Below the pieces are notes generated by a model, which was not told the DNA's origin, did no database searches, and worked only from the letters and a program-made list of their open reading frames with translations. A stretch of 64,000 nucleotides of DNA, from NCBI GenBank assembly GCA_006226375.1, contig SBHC01000012.1, forward strand, positions 17,835 through 81,834. Reading direction: 5' to 3'. Source of the stretch: Deltaproteobacteria bacterium. GTDB taxonomy: Bacteria > Myxococcota_C > UBA6777. Positions 17,402-25,728 of this stretch are shown here, piece by piece. Every line of letters begins with the position of its first letter. Position 1 is the stretch's first letter. The position numbers and the translations under genes were made by a program.

Positions 17402-19099
17402 TCAGTGGTCTCTGGCTTGGGAGAGATAAGAGGCGATGTTAAAGGCGTGGTCCCCAATCTTTTCAAAGCTGGTTAACATGTCAATGAAGATGAGAGCGGC
17501 AGGCACGTCGCATTCACCCTTAATCAAGCGTTGGGTGTGCTCATCGCGTAGCTCGCCACGCATCTTATCGATAGCTTTTTCCAGTTGGTTCGACCCCTTC
17601 ATGATGTCGGTCGGCGCAAGAATGTTGGCTTCAATGAGGGCTAGGAACTCATCCACAAGCTGTGCTAGTTCGAGGATCTGTGTGGCACCTTCTTTGGAGA
17701 AGATGACATCATTGTCGTATTTACGCTTCAGGTAACGCAACAATGACTCACAGTGGTCGCCGATCTTCTCATAATTGTGGGCCATATTCATGAGGTCTGC
17801 GACCTCTTTGGTGCTTTTGGCAGAGAGCTGATGTTGTGAGACTTCTGTGAGATATTGTGCGATCTCGCGCTCCAGGTTATCGAGGACATCCTCACAATGT
17901 TCGATCCGTTCCACCAACGGTTTGGAAGCTTGATCGTAACGTCTGTAGAGCTTCATTACAGAGCGAAACATCTCTGTGGCGTGCTCTGACATTCGATGTA
18001 GCTCTTTGTGGGCTGCGGTCAGCGCCAAGTCGGGGGTGGAGACCAGACGAGAGTCCAGATACAGGATGTGTTGCTTCTCTGGCCCAGCGAGTTCTCCTGG
18101 AATGACCCGCGTGACGAGCTTGGCGAGTGCGCCCACGAACGGGAGGAAGATGATGGTGTTCAACACGTTGAAGGTTGTGTGGTAAGCAGCCATATGACTG
18201 GCGATCGCTTGGTTACGCACTGCCAGATCTGTGGCCAGCACTTGGCCGGGCACCATCCATTCGATCATGTGGATGAAGGGATAAAAGATTAGGATAACCC
18301 AACACACCCCGAGTGTATTAAAGAAGAAGTGGGCCACTGCGGCCCGTCGGGCTGATATATTGGTGCCAATGGCTGCGAGGTTGGCTGTGACAGTGGTCCC
18401 GATATTTTCTCCCAAGATCAGCGCCGCTGCGGTGGGGAAGTCGATCAACCCCTGCTGAGCCAGGGTCATGGTTAAGGCCATCGTGGCGCTAGAAGACTGA
18501 ATGGCGAGGGTCGCCAGAGTACCAATACCTACAGCCATCAGAATCGAGAGGTATCCGCTGCTAGCTGAGTAGTGTTGCATCCAAGCAATCACTTCCGGTG
18601 ATTTGCTCAACGGCTTAACGGCTTGTTTCATGAACATCAGCCCAAGAAACAACAAACCAAAGCCGACCAGGATCTCTCCCCAGAGCCCGCGCTTGCGGCG
18701 AGGCCACAGGAAAATCATCGAGACACCGATGGCGATGGCTGGGAGGGCAAAGCGAGAAATCTTAATCTTAAACCCAAGGAGTGCTACGACCCAGCCTGTG
18801 AATGTGGTCCCAATGTTGGCACCCATCACCACACCAATGGCCTGGGTCAGCTGAAGAAAACCGGCATGAACGAGGCTCACCAACATCACGGTGGTGGCGC
18901 TGGAGGATTGAATCACGCAGGTCACGACCAAACCTGTGGTGATTCCTGCAAGTGGGTGTGCAGTCATGGTCTGGAGCCAGCTTCGCATCCTGTCGCTGCC
19001 CGCAGATTCAAGGCCACGGCTCATCACACGCATACCGTACAAAAACACGCCTAGACCGCCAAGCAGGCTTACGATCATCTGAAACCAGTTTACCTTCAT
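17402..19099 (-). CDS. Na/phosphate symporter with PhoU-like tail
   Basis: A 565-residue NptA/Na-Pi-cotransporter (PF02690-type) protein. The two inverted transport repeats each carry the Q-S-S-S-A-T signature (I-Q-S-S-S-A-T-T near residue 65 and I-Q-S-S-S-A-T-M near 205). Each is followed by G-x-N-I-G-T-T. The C-terminal part (about 340-560) is helical with PhoU-like features (H-N-Y-E-K-I-G-D-H and F-E-K-I-G-D-H-A-F), typical of this subfamily. It should move phosphate across the inner membrane with sodium, in or out. A Pho-box-like element lies 157 bp upstream, consistent with phosphate control. Confidence 0.93.
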   Translation of the reverse strand: MKVNWFQMIVSLLGGLGVFLYGMRVMSRGLESAGSDRMRSWLQTMTAHPLAGITTGLVVTCVIQSSSATTVMLVSLVHAGFLQLTQAIGVVMGANIGTTFTGWVVALLGFKIKISRFALPAIAIGVSMIFLWPRRKRGLWGEILVGFGLLFLGLMFMKQAVKPLSKSPEVIAWMQHYSASSGYLSILMAVGIGTLATLAIQSSSATMALTMTLAQQGLIDFPTAAALILGENIGTTVTANLAAIGTNISARRAAVAHFFFNTLGVCWVILIFYPFIHMIEWMVPGQVLATDLAVRNQAIASHMAAYHTTFNVLNTIIFLPFVGALAKLVTRVIPGELAGPEKQHILYLDSRLVSTPDLALTAAHKELHRMSEHATEMFRSVMKLYRRYDQASKPLVERIEHCEDVLDNLEREIAQYLTEVSQHQLSAKSTKEVADLMNMAHNYEKIGDHCESLLRYLKRKYDNDVIFSKEGATQILELAQLVDEFLALIEANILAPTDIMKGSNQLEKAIDKMRGELRDEHTQRLIKGECDVPAALIFIDMLTSFEKIGDHAFNIASYLSQARDH

Positions 19100-19255
19100 A
19101 TATCCCCTTCACCTTTCTTCGTTTGGCTGTGGCTTGTATCAGTTCTTCTATCTGCTTATCCGCTGGTCCTCACCACCAACAGCCTACTGAGCATCTCCTA
19201 TCGCCGGTTCTTCATGCTCTTGTGTCTTTTCGCAGAGGCAATGTAACCTCCCTTT

Positions 19256-19273
19256 GTGACAAGCATGTAACAA
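19256..19273 (-). promoter_or_regulatory. Possible Pho box upstream of the phosphate symporter
   Basis: Read on the minus strand, TTGTTAC-ATGC-TTGTCAC is two 7-bp direct repeats with a 4-bp spacer, the layout of the E. coli PhoB site (CTGTCAT-N4-CTGTCAC; 6 of 7 matches in the second unit, 4-5 of 7 in the first). It lies 157 bp upstream of the symporter ATG. A further GTTACAT lies 3' of it. The rest of the 19100-19422 gap contains the dyad listed next and no gene. Confidence 0.38.
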
Positions 19274-19275
19274 AA

Positions 19276-19290
19276 TGCAAAAATTTTGCA
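19276..19290. promoter_or_regulatory. 15-bp perfect AT-rich dyad
   Basis: TGCAAAA-A-TTTTGCA is a perfect inverted repeat, 3 bp from the Pho-box-like element and between the symporter gene and the broken WD40 gene. It may be an operator; it is AT-rich and lacks a GC stem plus T-run, so a terminator is unlikely. Confidence 0.3.
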
Positions 19291-19422
19291 ACCAACGCTG
19301 CCAAAAGAGGGCCGGAGCTTGGCAGGAAGGATTGCTTCCTCTGCACAAACATGTAGGCTTGGGAGGGAGGAGCGTTAACTCTCTTGAGCGCGTTACTCAT
19401 TTCCTTAGAAATTGAGGTTCAT

Positions 19423-19831
19423 ATGAAACGAAAGCAACAATGGTTTGTTTGGGTCTTGATGGCAATCGGAATGTCCTTTTCCCCTTCCTGCCAATGCGGC
19501 TTACTTGTTCTCCCTGGATTTACTGATGGGACTTCAAGAGCGGAAGGGCTCACAGAAAAGAGCACAACCACTGATGCATCCCAAGCCGAGTCGGTATCTC
19601 CAGGGGCACGGGAAGGTCGTTCTCTCTGTCGCCTTTTCCGAAGATGGGAAAACCTTGTTGTCCGCTTCTGCCGACCAAACACTTCGCTTGTGGGATGTTC
19701 AAACAGGCGCCATGAAACGAATCTTAAAAGGCCACGAAGGGACAGTCCGTAGCGCTCGATTCTTCCTCAATGACCAAGCTATTGTTTCAGGCTCCGCCGA
19801 CAAAACCGCACGAGTCTGGTTCTGCTGGTAA
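19423..19831 (+). pseudogene. Truncated, frameshifted secreted WD40-repeat gene
   Basis: The ATG at 19423 opens a clear signal peptide (W-F-V-W-V-L-M-A-I-G-M-S-F, then a Cys-containing cleavage region), with GAGG upstream. The frame then loses sense, and from about 19570-19600 the next frame encodes two WD40 blades: H-G-K-V-V-L-S-V-A-F-S, then S-A-D-Q-T-L-R-L-W-D, then G-S-A-D-K-T-A-R-V-W. A stop follows at 19831, only 35 bp from the convergent Cys-repeat gene stop. WD40 propellers need about seven blades, so the gene has one frameshift plus a 3' truncation, perhaps at a recombination joint. A sequencing error could explain the frameshift but not the missing blades. Confidence 0.75.
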
Positions 19832-19865
19832 GACTGACCCTTCGCCTGGGGATGAACGTCGAGTA

Positions 19866-22800
19866 TCAGTTGCACACGACGCCGAAGAGGCCGCAGCATT
19901 TGCCTTTGATGCATCGGAATTGGAGTCCGCCGCATTTTCGTCCGCAGAAGCCACAGTGATCGGTGTCGCGTTGTAGGTCTTTGCATCCAGAGCCACACCA
20001 GGTCCGGCCAGCGGAGCAGCAGTTTCCTTTGGAACAGACGGAGCCGCCGGGGCAGTTTTGTCCGCAGCCGCCACAGTGACTTGTGCTGGTCTGCAGGTTC
20101 GCGCAGCCGCCGTTGCAACAGATGCCGCTTGCGCCACAGCCTGTGCCACAAGTTCCACAGTTGGTGTTGTCGGTTTTGAGGTCCACGCAGCGACCGTTGC
20201 AGCAGGTTTGACCCTGGGAGGTGTCGCAACATGCGCTGGTTCCGCAGGCTTGTGTTCCGGAGGGGCAGTTCAGCTTGCAGGTGCCGTTGGTGCACTTTTC
20301 GCCGTTACCACATTGTTTGTTGCAGGCGCCGCAGTTGTTGAAGTCGTTGTTGATGTTGACACATGCGCCGTTGCAGAGGGTTTGTCCTCTTGGACACTCA
20401 CACTTGCCTTTGGTGCAGGTTTGCCCGTTCACGCAGGTGGTTCCGCAAGAACCACAGTTGTTGAAGTCGGTTTGGGTGTCCTGGCAGACAGAGCCGCAGA
20501 GGGTTAGGCTTGACGGGCAGCTGCACTTGCCTTGCTCACAAACAAGTCCAGCGATGCAGCCGTTGCCGCAGGTCCCGCAGTTTTTGACATCCGTTTTGAG
20601 GTTGATGCATTGGGTGGTGCCTGTGGCTTTGCAGCACTTGATCTCAGGGTTGTTGGTGGGACAGCAGACCGAACCACAGACTTCTGCGTCTTGGCCGCAT
20701 GTCGACACACACTTTCCTTGCAAGCACTGTTTCTTCACTTGGGAGCCGCCTCCCGTTGCGCAAGATTGGCCGCAGCCGCCGCAGTTGAGAGGGTCAAAGT
20801 TGGTGTCGGTGCAGGCGTTGTTACAGATGACTTGTCCAGCCGGGCAACCGCATACGCCGTTCGTGCAGCTTTGCCCGATCTTACAGCGATTGTTGCAGGT
20901 TCCGCAGTTGTCGATGTCGCTGGCAGGAGTGACACAGAGAACGCCGCATAGCACCTGTCCACTGGCGGGGCAGTCGCATTTGCCTTTGACGCAGATTTGA
21001 GAGCCAGGGCATTTGTTGTTGCAAACGCCGCAGTTGTTCTTGTCGACGCGAACATCCACACACTGGTTGCTGATGGTGCACCATACCTGGTCGCTGGGGC
21101 AGCAGTGACCGGCGCTGCAGATCTCACCTGCGTTGCATGACTTCCCACAGCCTCCACAGTGGAGGGGATCTTTTTGGATGTCCGCGCAAGAGTCGGAGCA
21201 GCACAACTCACCGGTCTGGCATTGGTTGCCACATTTGCCGCAGTGATCGGTGTTGTTCACAATAGAGACGCAGGAGTTCGAGCAGCAGCCGAACTTGCCG
21301 TCGCTGGTCTTGCAGCAGCTGTTGCCGCAAGCGGGGGAGTCCTGAGGACAGTCGCGCTCGCATTTACCCTGGTTGCATTTCTCCAGGTTGCTGTCACAGG
21401 CGTTGTTGCATTGGCCACAGTGCTTGGCGTCGAGGTTGAGATTCACACAATCATTGCCGCAGAGAGTTTGTTGTGGAGAGCATTGGCATTTGCCGGTCAC
21501 GCAGGAGAGAGGGTCTTTGCAGGCTGAGCCACACGTACCGCAGTGGTCTTTGCTGGATTGGAGATCCACGCAGGCCTTGTCGCAGCAGGTTTCGATGCCT
21601 TTGCACGACGTTCCGCAGGTTCCACAGTTGGTTAGATCGTTGGCGAGGTCGACACACTTTTGGGCGCCGTCACACCAGGATAGACCAGCCTTGCAGCAGT
21701 GGCCGTTGGTGCATACTTCGCCTTGCTGGCACTCATTACCGCAGGCGCCGCAGTTGACGGAGCTGATGGAGAGGTCAAAGCAGGCTTTGGCTGTGGGGCA
21801 CCAGGTCTTTCCAGGAGCGCAGCAGTTGCCGCCGTTGCAAGTCTCACCGGACTTGCAGGCGTTGCCGCAGGTTCCGCAGTGTTGGGTGTCGGTGTTAAGA
21901 TCTTTGCATTGCTTAAGGTCGGGACACCACGTGTTGTTGGCCGGGCAGCATTGGCCCAGGCTGCAGGCCTCGCCGTCTTTGCAAGCTTTGCCACAGCCGC
22001 CGCAGTTTTTCGGATCGCTGCTGGTGTTGATGCAGGAATCGTTGCACCAGCTTTCGCCTTTTCCACAGCAGTGACCGTCGGTGCAAATTTCGCCATCCTT
22101 GCAGGCGTTGCCGCAGGAGCCGCAGTTCTGGGTGTCCTGGCTGACGTCGATGCATTTCACGCCGCAGCATTTGCTGTTGGCTCCAACGCAGACCGCTTCG
22201 GTGTCGATGCCTTTTTGGCCGTCGATGTCGCCGTTGCAGTTGTTGTCAACGCCGTCACATACTTCAGGGACACAGAGGCGGCAGGTGCTGTTGGTTGGAT
22301 CTTCAGACTTCTTTACCGAGAGCTGGCCCGAAGGATCGGTGAGGTACAAGTCCATGTACATCAAGCAGCGGGAGCCTTCTTTGTTGAAGCAGTTGTAGCC
22401 CGGGACCTGCATGATCTTGCAGCTATCGCGAAGTTGACTGTGAAAGTCGGGGTGCACCAAATACAGTCGGAACTGAAAGCCTTCAAGCTTCGCTCCGCCC
22501 GGTACTTTGAGGAGCAAATCTCCAACGCTGTCGCCTGTGGTGGAGCCTTCGGCGCTGGCTTCGGGGGCGGGCCGGAGTGTTCCGTCGCTTTGGATGGCGA
22601 CCATGGAAAACAGTTCACCTTCCTCTTCGGACGAGTTGGAAGCGCGACCGTCCCACAAGGGAACTAGGCAGCCGCGCTCTTCTCGGGCCTGACCCTTGTC
22701 GTCCTTAAACAGGTTAAGGAGTGGCTTGTAGTCTGGGTTTTTGACCAGAACGCTGTTGGGGTCTGAGCGTTGTTGGTCGACCCAGGGGAGAGGGTTGCAA

Positions 22801-22952
22801 GCGCCCGGTGACATCTCCACGCGAGTCGTGGCGGGGCCACAGCTTGCACACAATATCATCACAATGCTTAGCACTACACCGCGGAGGAACCAGGGACCAA
22901 GAGCCCACCGGGGTTGATGCACGACACCCAAATCTTGTTGCAATGAATCCAT
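19866..22952 (-). CDS. Cys-repeat lipoprotein with MopE-like motif
   Basis: A 1028-residue protein with a signal peptide ending C-A-S-C (Cys38, a slightly unusual lipobox). Residues about 40-215 are a unique domain with few repeats. Then comes C-D-G-V-D-N-N-C-N-G-D-I-D-G, the MopE-type motif thought to bind metal. The remaining 800 residues contain 18 copies of the unit [N/H]-C-G-x-C-[G/N]-x2-C spaced about 40 residues apart, separated by C-x-D-L or C-C-x-G elements. The whole should be a long disulfide-stapled rod on the outer surface. Function unknown. It is divergent from the first kinase gene and converges with the broken WD40 gene. Confidence 0.87.
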   Translation of the reverse strand: MDSLQQDLGVVHQPRWALGPWFLRGVVLSIVMILCASCGPATTRVEMSPGACNPLPWVDQQRSDPNSVLVKNPDYKPLLNLFKDDKGQAREERGCLVPLWDGRASNSSEEEGELFSMVAIQSDGTLRPAPEASAEGSTTGDSVGDLLLKVPGGAKLEGFQFRLYLVHPDFHSQLRDSCKIMQVPGYNCFNKEGSRCLMYMDLYLTDPSGQLSVKKSEDPTNSTCRLCVPEVCDGVDNNCNGDIDGQKGIDTEAVCVGANSKCCGVKCIDVSQDTQNCGSCGNACKDGEICTDGHCCGKGESWCNDSCINTSSDPKNCGGCGKACKDGEACSLGQCCPANNTWCPDLKQCKDLNTDTQHCGTCGNACKSGETCNGGNCCAPGKTWCPTAKACFDLSISSVNCGACGNECQQGEVCTNGHCCKAGLSWCDGAQKCVDLANDLTNCGTCGTSCKGIETCCDKACVDLQSSKDHCGTCGSACKDPLSCVTGKCQCSPQQTLCGNDCVNLNLDAKHCGQCNNACDSNLEKCNQGKCERDCPQDSPACGNSCCKTSDGKFGCCSNSCVSIVNNTDHCGKCGNQCQTGELCCSDSCADIQKDPLHCGGCGKSCNAGEICSAGHCCPSDQVWCTISNQCVDVRVDKNNCGVCNNKCPGSQICVKGKCDCPASGQVLCGVLCVTPASDIDNCGTCNNRCKIGQSCTNGVCGCPAGQVICNNACTDTNFDPLNCGGCGQSCATGGGSQVKKQCLQGKCVSTCGQDAEVCGSVCCPTNNPEIKCCKATGTTQCINLKTDVKNCGTCGNGCIAGLVCEQGKCSCPSSLTLCGSVCQDTQTDFNNCGSCGTTCVNGQTCTKGKCECPRGQTLCNGACVNINNDFNNCGACNKQCGNGEKCTNGTCKLNCPSGTQACGTSACCDTSQGQTCCNGRCVDLKTDNTNCGTCGTGCGASGICCNGGCANLQTSTSHCGGCGQNCPGGSVCSKGNCCSAGRTWCGSGCKDLQRDTDHCGFCGRKCGGLQFRCIKGKCCGLFGVVCN

Positions 22953-23219
22953 CCGTACAAAGCCTTCTCAAAACAGAGCCAGGGGGAGAACCTGCATCCG
23001 TTTGTGCAGCCCCTCCTTTGATATGCTTGTGGAACGTGTTGCAAGAAACTTACAACTCCCACAAACCTAGCATTTTTTGGCTTTGTTGGTCAATCCGAAC
23101 GTCGTGACATTGGACATGCTTAAGCTCCATTCCCCATGTGGCGAGGGTCAAGGGATGAAGTTTCGATGTGGACCTTTGGGGTCAGGGCTTTGGCATGGGG
23201 TGCGGTGTGTGCAACAGTC

Positions 23220-23249
23220 TTGTGGTATGGAGGGCTCCTGCATTATAGT
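23220..23249 (+). promoter_or_regulatory. Possible sigma-70-type promoter for the kinase cluster
   Basis: TTGTGG (23220-23225), an 18-bp spacer and TATAGT (23244-23249; 5 of 6 to TATAAT) lie about 70 bp before the first kinase start. The rest of the 22953-23316 gap has an imperfect hairpin near 22981-23013 (CTGCA/TGCAG inner stem with AGGGG/CCCCT outside) in the leader of the divergent Cys-repeat gene, and no gene. Confidence 0.35.
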
Positions 23250-23316
23250 GCTCTGGCTTGCATGATAAGCAGGAAACAGCGATTTCAACATCATCGCAAC
23301 ATTTGGGAGTTTTGGG

Positions 23317-25623
23317 GTGGAACCTGTACCGCATGTGCTGGCGGATGCCGCTTTGGAAGGCACCGTTTTAACCGAGCGTTACCTCGTCGAGTCCAAGCTT
23401 GGCAAAGGAGGAATGGCCTGGGTGTACCATGGAGCCCGGCTCCCTGAGCGCAACCCCGTCGCTCTTAAGATCCTGTTCTCTCAGCTCAGCGCCGACGAGA
23501 ACTTTCGCTCGCGATTTCTTCGTGAAGCTCAGATCCAGTTTCAGTTGGAACACAAGAACATTACGCGGGTGTACGAGTCGTTTGAAGACCGTGGCATTGT
23601 CGGCTTTGCGATGGAGTGGTGCAACAGCGGCGATATGTTGCATTACCTCCGGCAGCACAAACAACAATTTGGTCAACCGATGACCTGGGAGCAGATGCAG
23701 CCTCTTATCCTTCCACTGTTGAGCGCATTAAATTATGCTCACCAGAGGGGAGTTGTGCATCGTGACTTGAAACCCCAAAACATCCTGTTGCACCAAAACG
23801 ACGAGGGTGTTTTGTTCCCCAAGCTCACAGACTTTGGGATCGCCAAGCTTCTCGACGCTGCAAGCGTGACCAAGACAGGCTCCATGGTGGGGACTCTTCA
23901 TTACATGTCGCCAGAGCAAGTGTCAGAGAGCAAGAACGTTGACTGGCGCACTGACATTTACAGCGTGGGTGTGCTGCTCTACCTCCTCTCCACGTTAAGG
24001 ATGCCGTTTACGGGACAGTCCACAGGGTTGATGCTGAAGATTGTGCAAGATGAACCGGAGCCACCCTTTGAAGCGCCCGGTCCACTGCAAGAAGTCATTC
24101 TTCGTTGTTTGGCCAAAGATCCCAACGACCGCTACTACGATTGCGCTTCCATCAAAGCCGATCTTATCGAACGCTTGGGGAGAATTCCTGACGATCTCTC
24201 GATGTCGCTGGACGGTTCGATCCTCGCGGAGCATCTCTCTTCTGTCCGGCCGCTGGCTGGCGAGGAGTTTGTGAGTGAGGACAAGGCGAACTCTTTGGTC
24301 AAGGAAGCCCCTTCTTCTGATGATTGGGTTCCACCGCCTCAGCGAGACTCGTTTCCAACCATTCGGATGGAAAACCAAGAGGAAGCGCTCCCTCGTCGCT
24401 CGTTACCCTGGGGGTTTTGGGTCCTTGCTTTCCTATCCATGGCCGCGTTTGCGGGGTTCATCGCGTTGCAGTGGAACAACAACACGCCAGCGCCTCCTCC
24501 TCGGACGAAGGTCTTGGCCAAAGCCAGGGTGACGCCTCGTCCTCGCAAGAGAGTTCCAAGGCCTTTGCCTCCCATACCTCGCCGGGAGAAACCCAAACCT
24601 CGCGAGATTCCCGACGCTATCGAGAAATCCATCGCAAACTGCAAGCAGCACAAGGTCGCAGAGGATTGCACCACTGCGGGCGCTTTTCTTCTGCGTGGCA
24701 GACTGCGTGAGACCCAAGCTCCACAGGCGCGGGAACTGCTCAAACTCGCTTGCCGTGGAGGAGGTGAGCGGGGTTGTGTCCTGCTCGCGGGCTTGCTGCT
24801 CAAAGGTATCGGGGGAGCCAAGGACGAAACACAGGGAGAAGCCTTGCTGTCATCGGCCTGCCGTTTGGTTCCCAAGCTTGGGTGCGAGCCGTTGGGGCAG
24901 ATGTGGTTGGAACGTCGCGTCTATCGAAAGGCCCGACGAGCGTTTCATAAGGCTTGTAAAGGAAGCGTTCTCACGGCCTGTCAGATGCTGGGATGGTTTT
25001 GGCAGAATGGCTGGGGCGGTCGTCAAAGCTATTACAGGGCCGGCGCTTTGTTCCGTCAGGCTTGCCGACAGGGCCTCTCTTCCAGCTGCAATCGCTGGGG
25101 GGTGCTTCAGGCCAAAGGCTTGTTTCGACGACGAGGCAAAGACCTCCGTTACCATGACTTGTTCGTTCAAGCCTGCCGCAAAAATGTCAGCTGGGCCTGC
25201 TTCAATGAGGGGATGTCCTGGTACCAGAAAGGGCAAGACCAGGAAAGCATCAGCAAAGCCACCCAGGCGTTTGAGCGAGCTTGCAGCCTGGGTACCCCCG
25301 CAGGGTGCTTTTCGGCAGGAGTGTTGCGTTGGAATCAAACCCAAGCTTCGAGTGCAAGTCGAACCCAGGCTAAGGCGTTGTGGAAGAGAGCCTGTAACGC
25401 AGAACATCAACGAAGTTGTTCGGTTTTGGGTTATGTGTATACGAAGAGTGCTCATGAACCCAGGGATTGCAAGATCGCTTCCGGGTATCTAAAACAAGCA
25501 TGTTCCCTCGGCGCTCAACCTTGTTTGCGATGTCCTCCTCGACGACGGCGACGTCGTGCCTGGCAACGAATTCGCCCCCGTTGGACCAATCTGGGGTGGA
25601 TGCAAAAGGCATTGACACCCTAA
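23317..25623 (+). CDS. Ser/Thr kinase 1 with Cys-rich Sel1-like ectodomain
   Basis: A 768-residue transmembrane Hanks-type kinase. Kinase domain about 22-290: glycine loop G-K-G-G-M-A-W-V-Y (29-37), Lys51, Glu70, H-R-D with catalytic Asp150, D-F-G (172-174) and S-P-E (198-200), all intact. A Pro/Arg-rich stretch flanks a single membrane helix (about 368-388). The outer part (about 430-740) has Sel1-like helical repeats with paired Cys (A-C-x5-G-x-C), like the disulfide-linked repeats of Helicobacter Hcp proteins, which fits an extracytoplasmic sensor. GTG 23317 has GGGAG seven bases upstream. First of three paralogous kinases on the plus strand. Confidence 0.92.
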   Translation: MEPVPHVLADAALEGTVLTERYLVESKLGKGGMAWVYHGARLPERNPVALKILFSQLSADENFRSRFLREAQIQFQLEHKNITRVYESFEDRGIVGFAMEWCNSGDMLHYLRQHKQQFGQPMTWEQMQPLILPLLSALNYAHQRGVVHRDLKPQNILLHQNDEGVLFPKLTDFGIAKLLDAASVTKTGSMVGTLHYMSPEQVSESKNVDWRTDIYSVGVLLYLLSTLRMPFTGQSTGLMLKIVQDEPEPPFEAPGPLQEVILRCLAKDPNDRYYDCASIKADLIERLGRIPDDLSMSLDGSILAEHLSSVRPLAGEEFVSEDKANSLVKEAPSSDDWVPPPQRDSFPTIRMENQEEALPRRSLPWGFWVLAFLSMAAFAGFIALQWNNNTPAPPPRTKVLAKARVTPRPRKRVPRPLPPIPRREKPKPREIPDAIEKSIANCKQHKVAEDCTTAGAFLLRGRLRETQAPQARELLKLACRGGGERGCVLLAGLLLKGIGGAKDETQGEALLSSACRLVPKLGCEPLGQMWLERRVYRKARRAFHKACKGSVLTACQMLGWFWQNGWGGRQSYYRAGALFRQACRQGLSSSCNRWGVLQAKGLFRRRGKDLRYHDLFVQACRKNVSWACFNEGMSWYQKGQDQESISKATQAFERACSLGTPAGCFSAGVLRWNQTQASSASRTQAKALWKRACNAEHQRSCSVLGYVYTKSAHEPRDCKIASGYLKQACSLGAQPCLRCPPRRRRRRAWQRIRPRWTNLGWMQKALTP

Positions 25624-25728
25624 GAAAGTTAGACCATACAATCGGTGCCTTCGTTTGTTTGTTGTTGGATATGCAAAATGTACTAGGATTGAGATTCTTC
25701 GCGTTCTCTAGTTTGAGGCCCCTAAACC

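Noticed and set aside
19320..19335. TGGCAGG...TTGCTT, sigma-54-like
   Set aside because: GG and GC are 11 bp apart instead of 10, so the spacing is wrong.
19770..19976. Continuation of the WD40 gene past 19831
   Set aside because: The frame there reads as the Ala-rich antisense of the Cys-repeat gene, with no WD40 pattern.
23228..23242. TATGGAGGGCTCCTGCAT, sigma-54-like
   Set aside because: GG and GC are only 9 bp apart and the -24 block lacks TGGCA.
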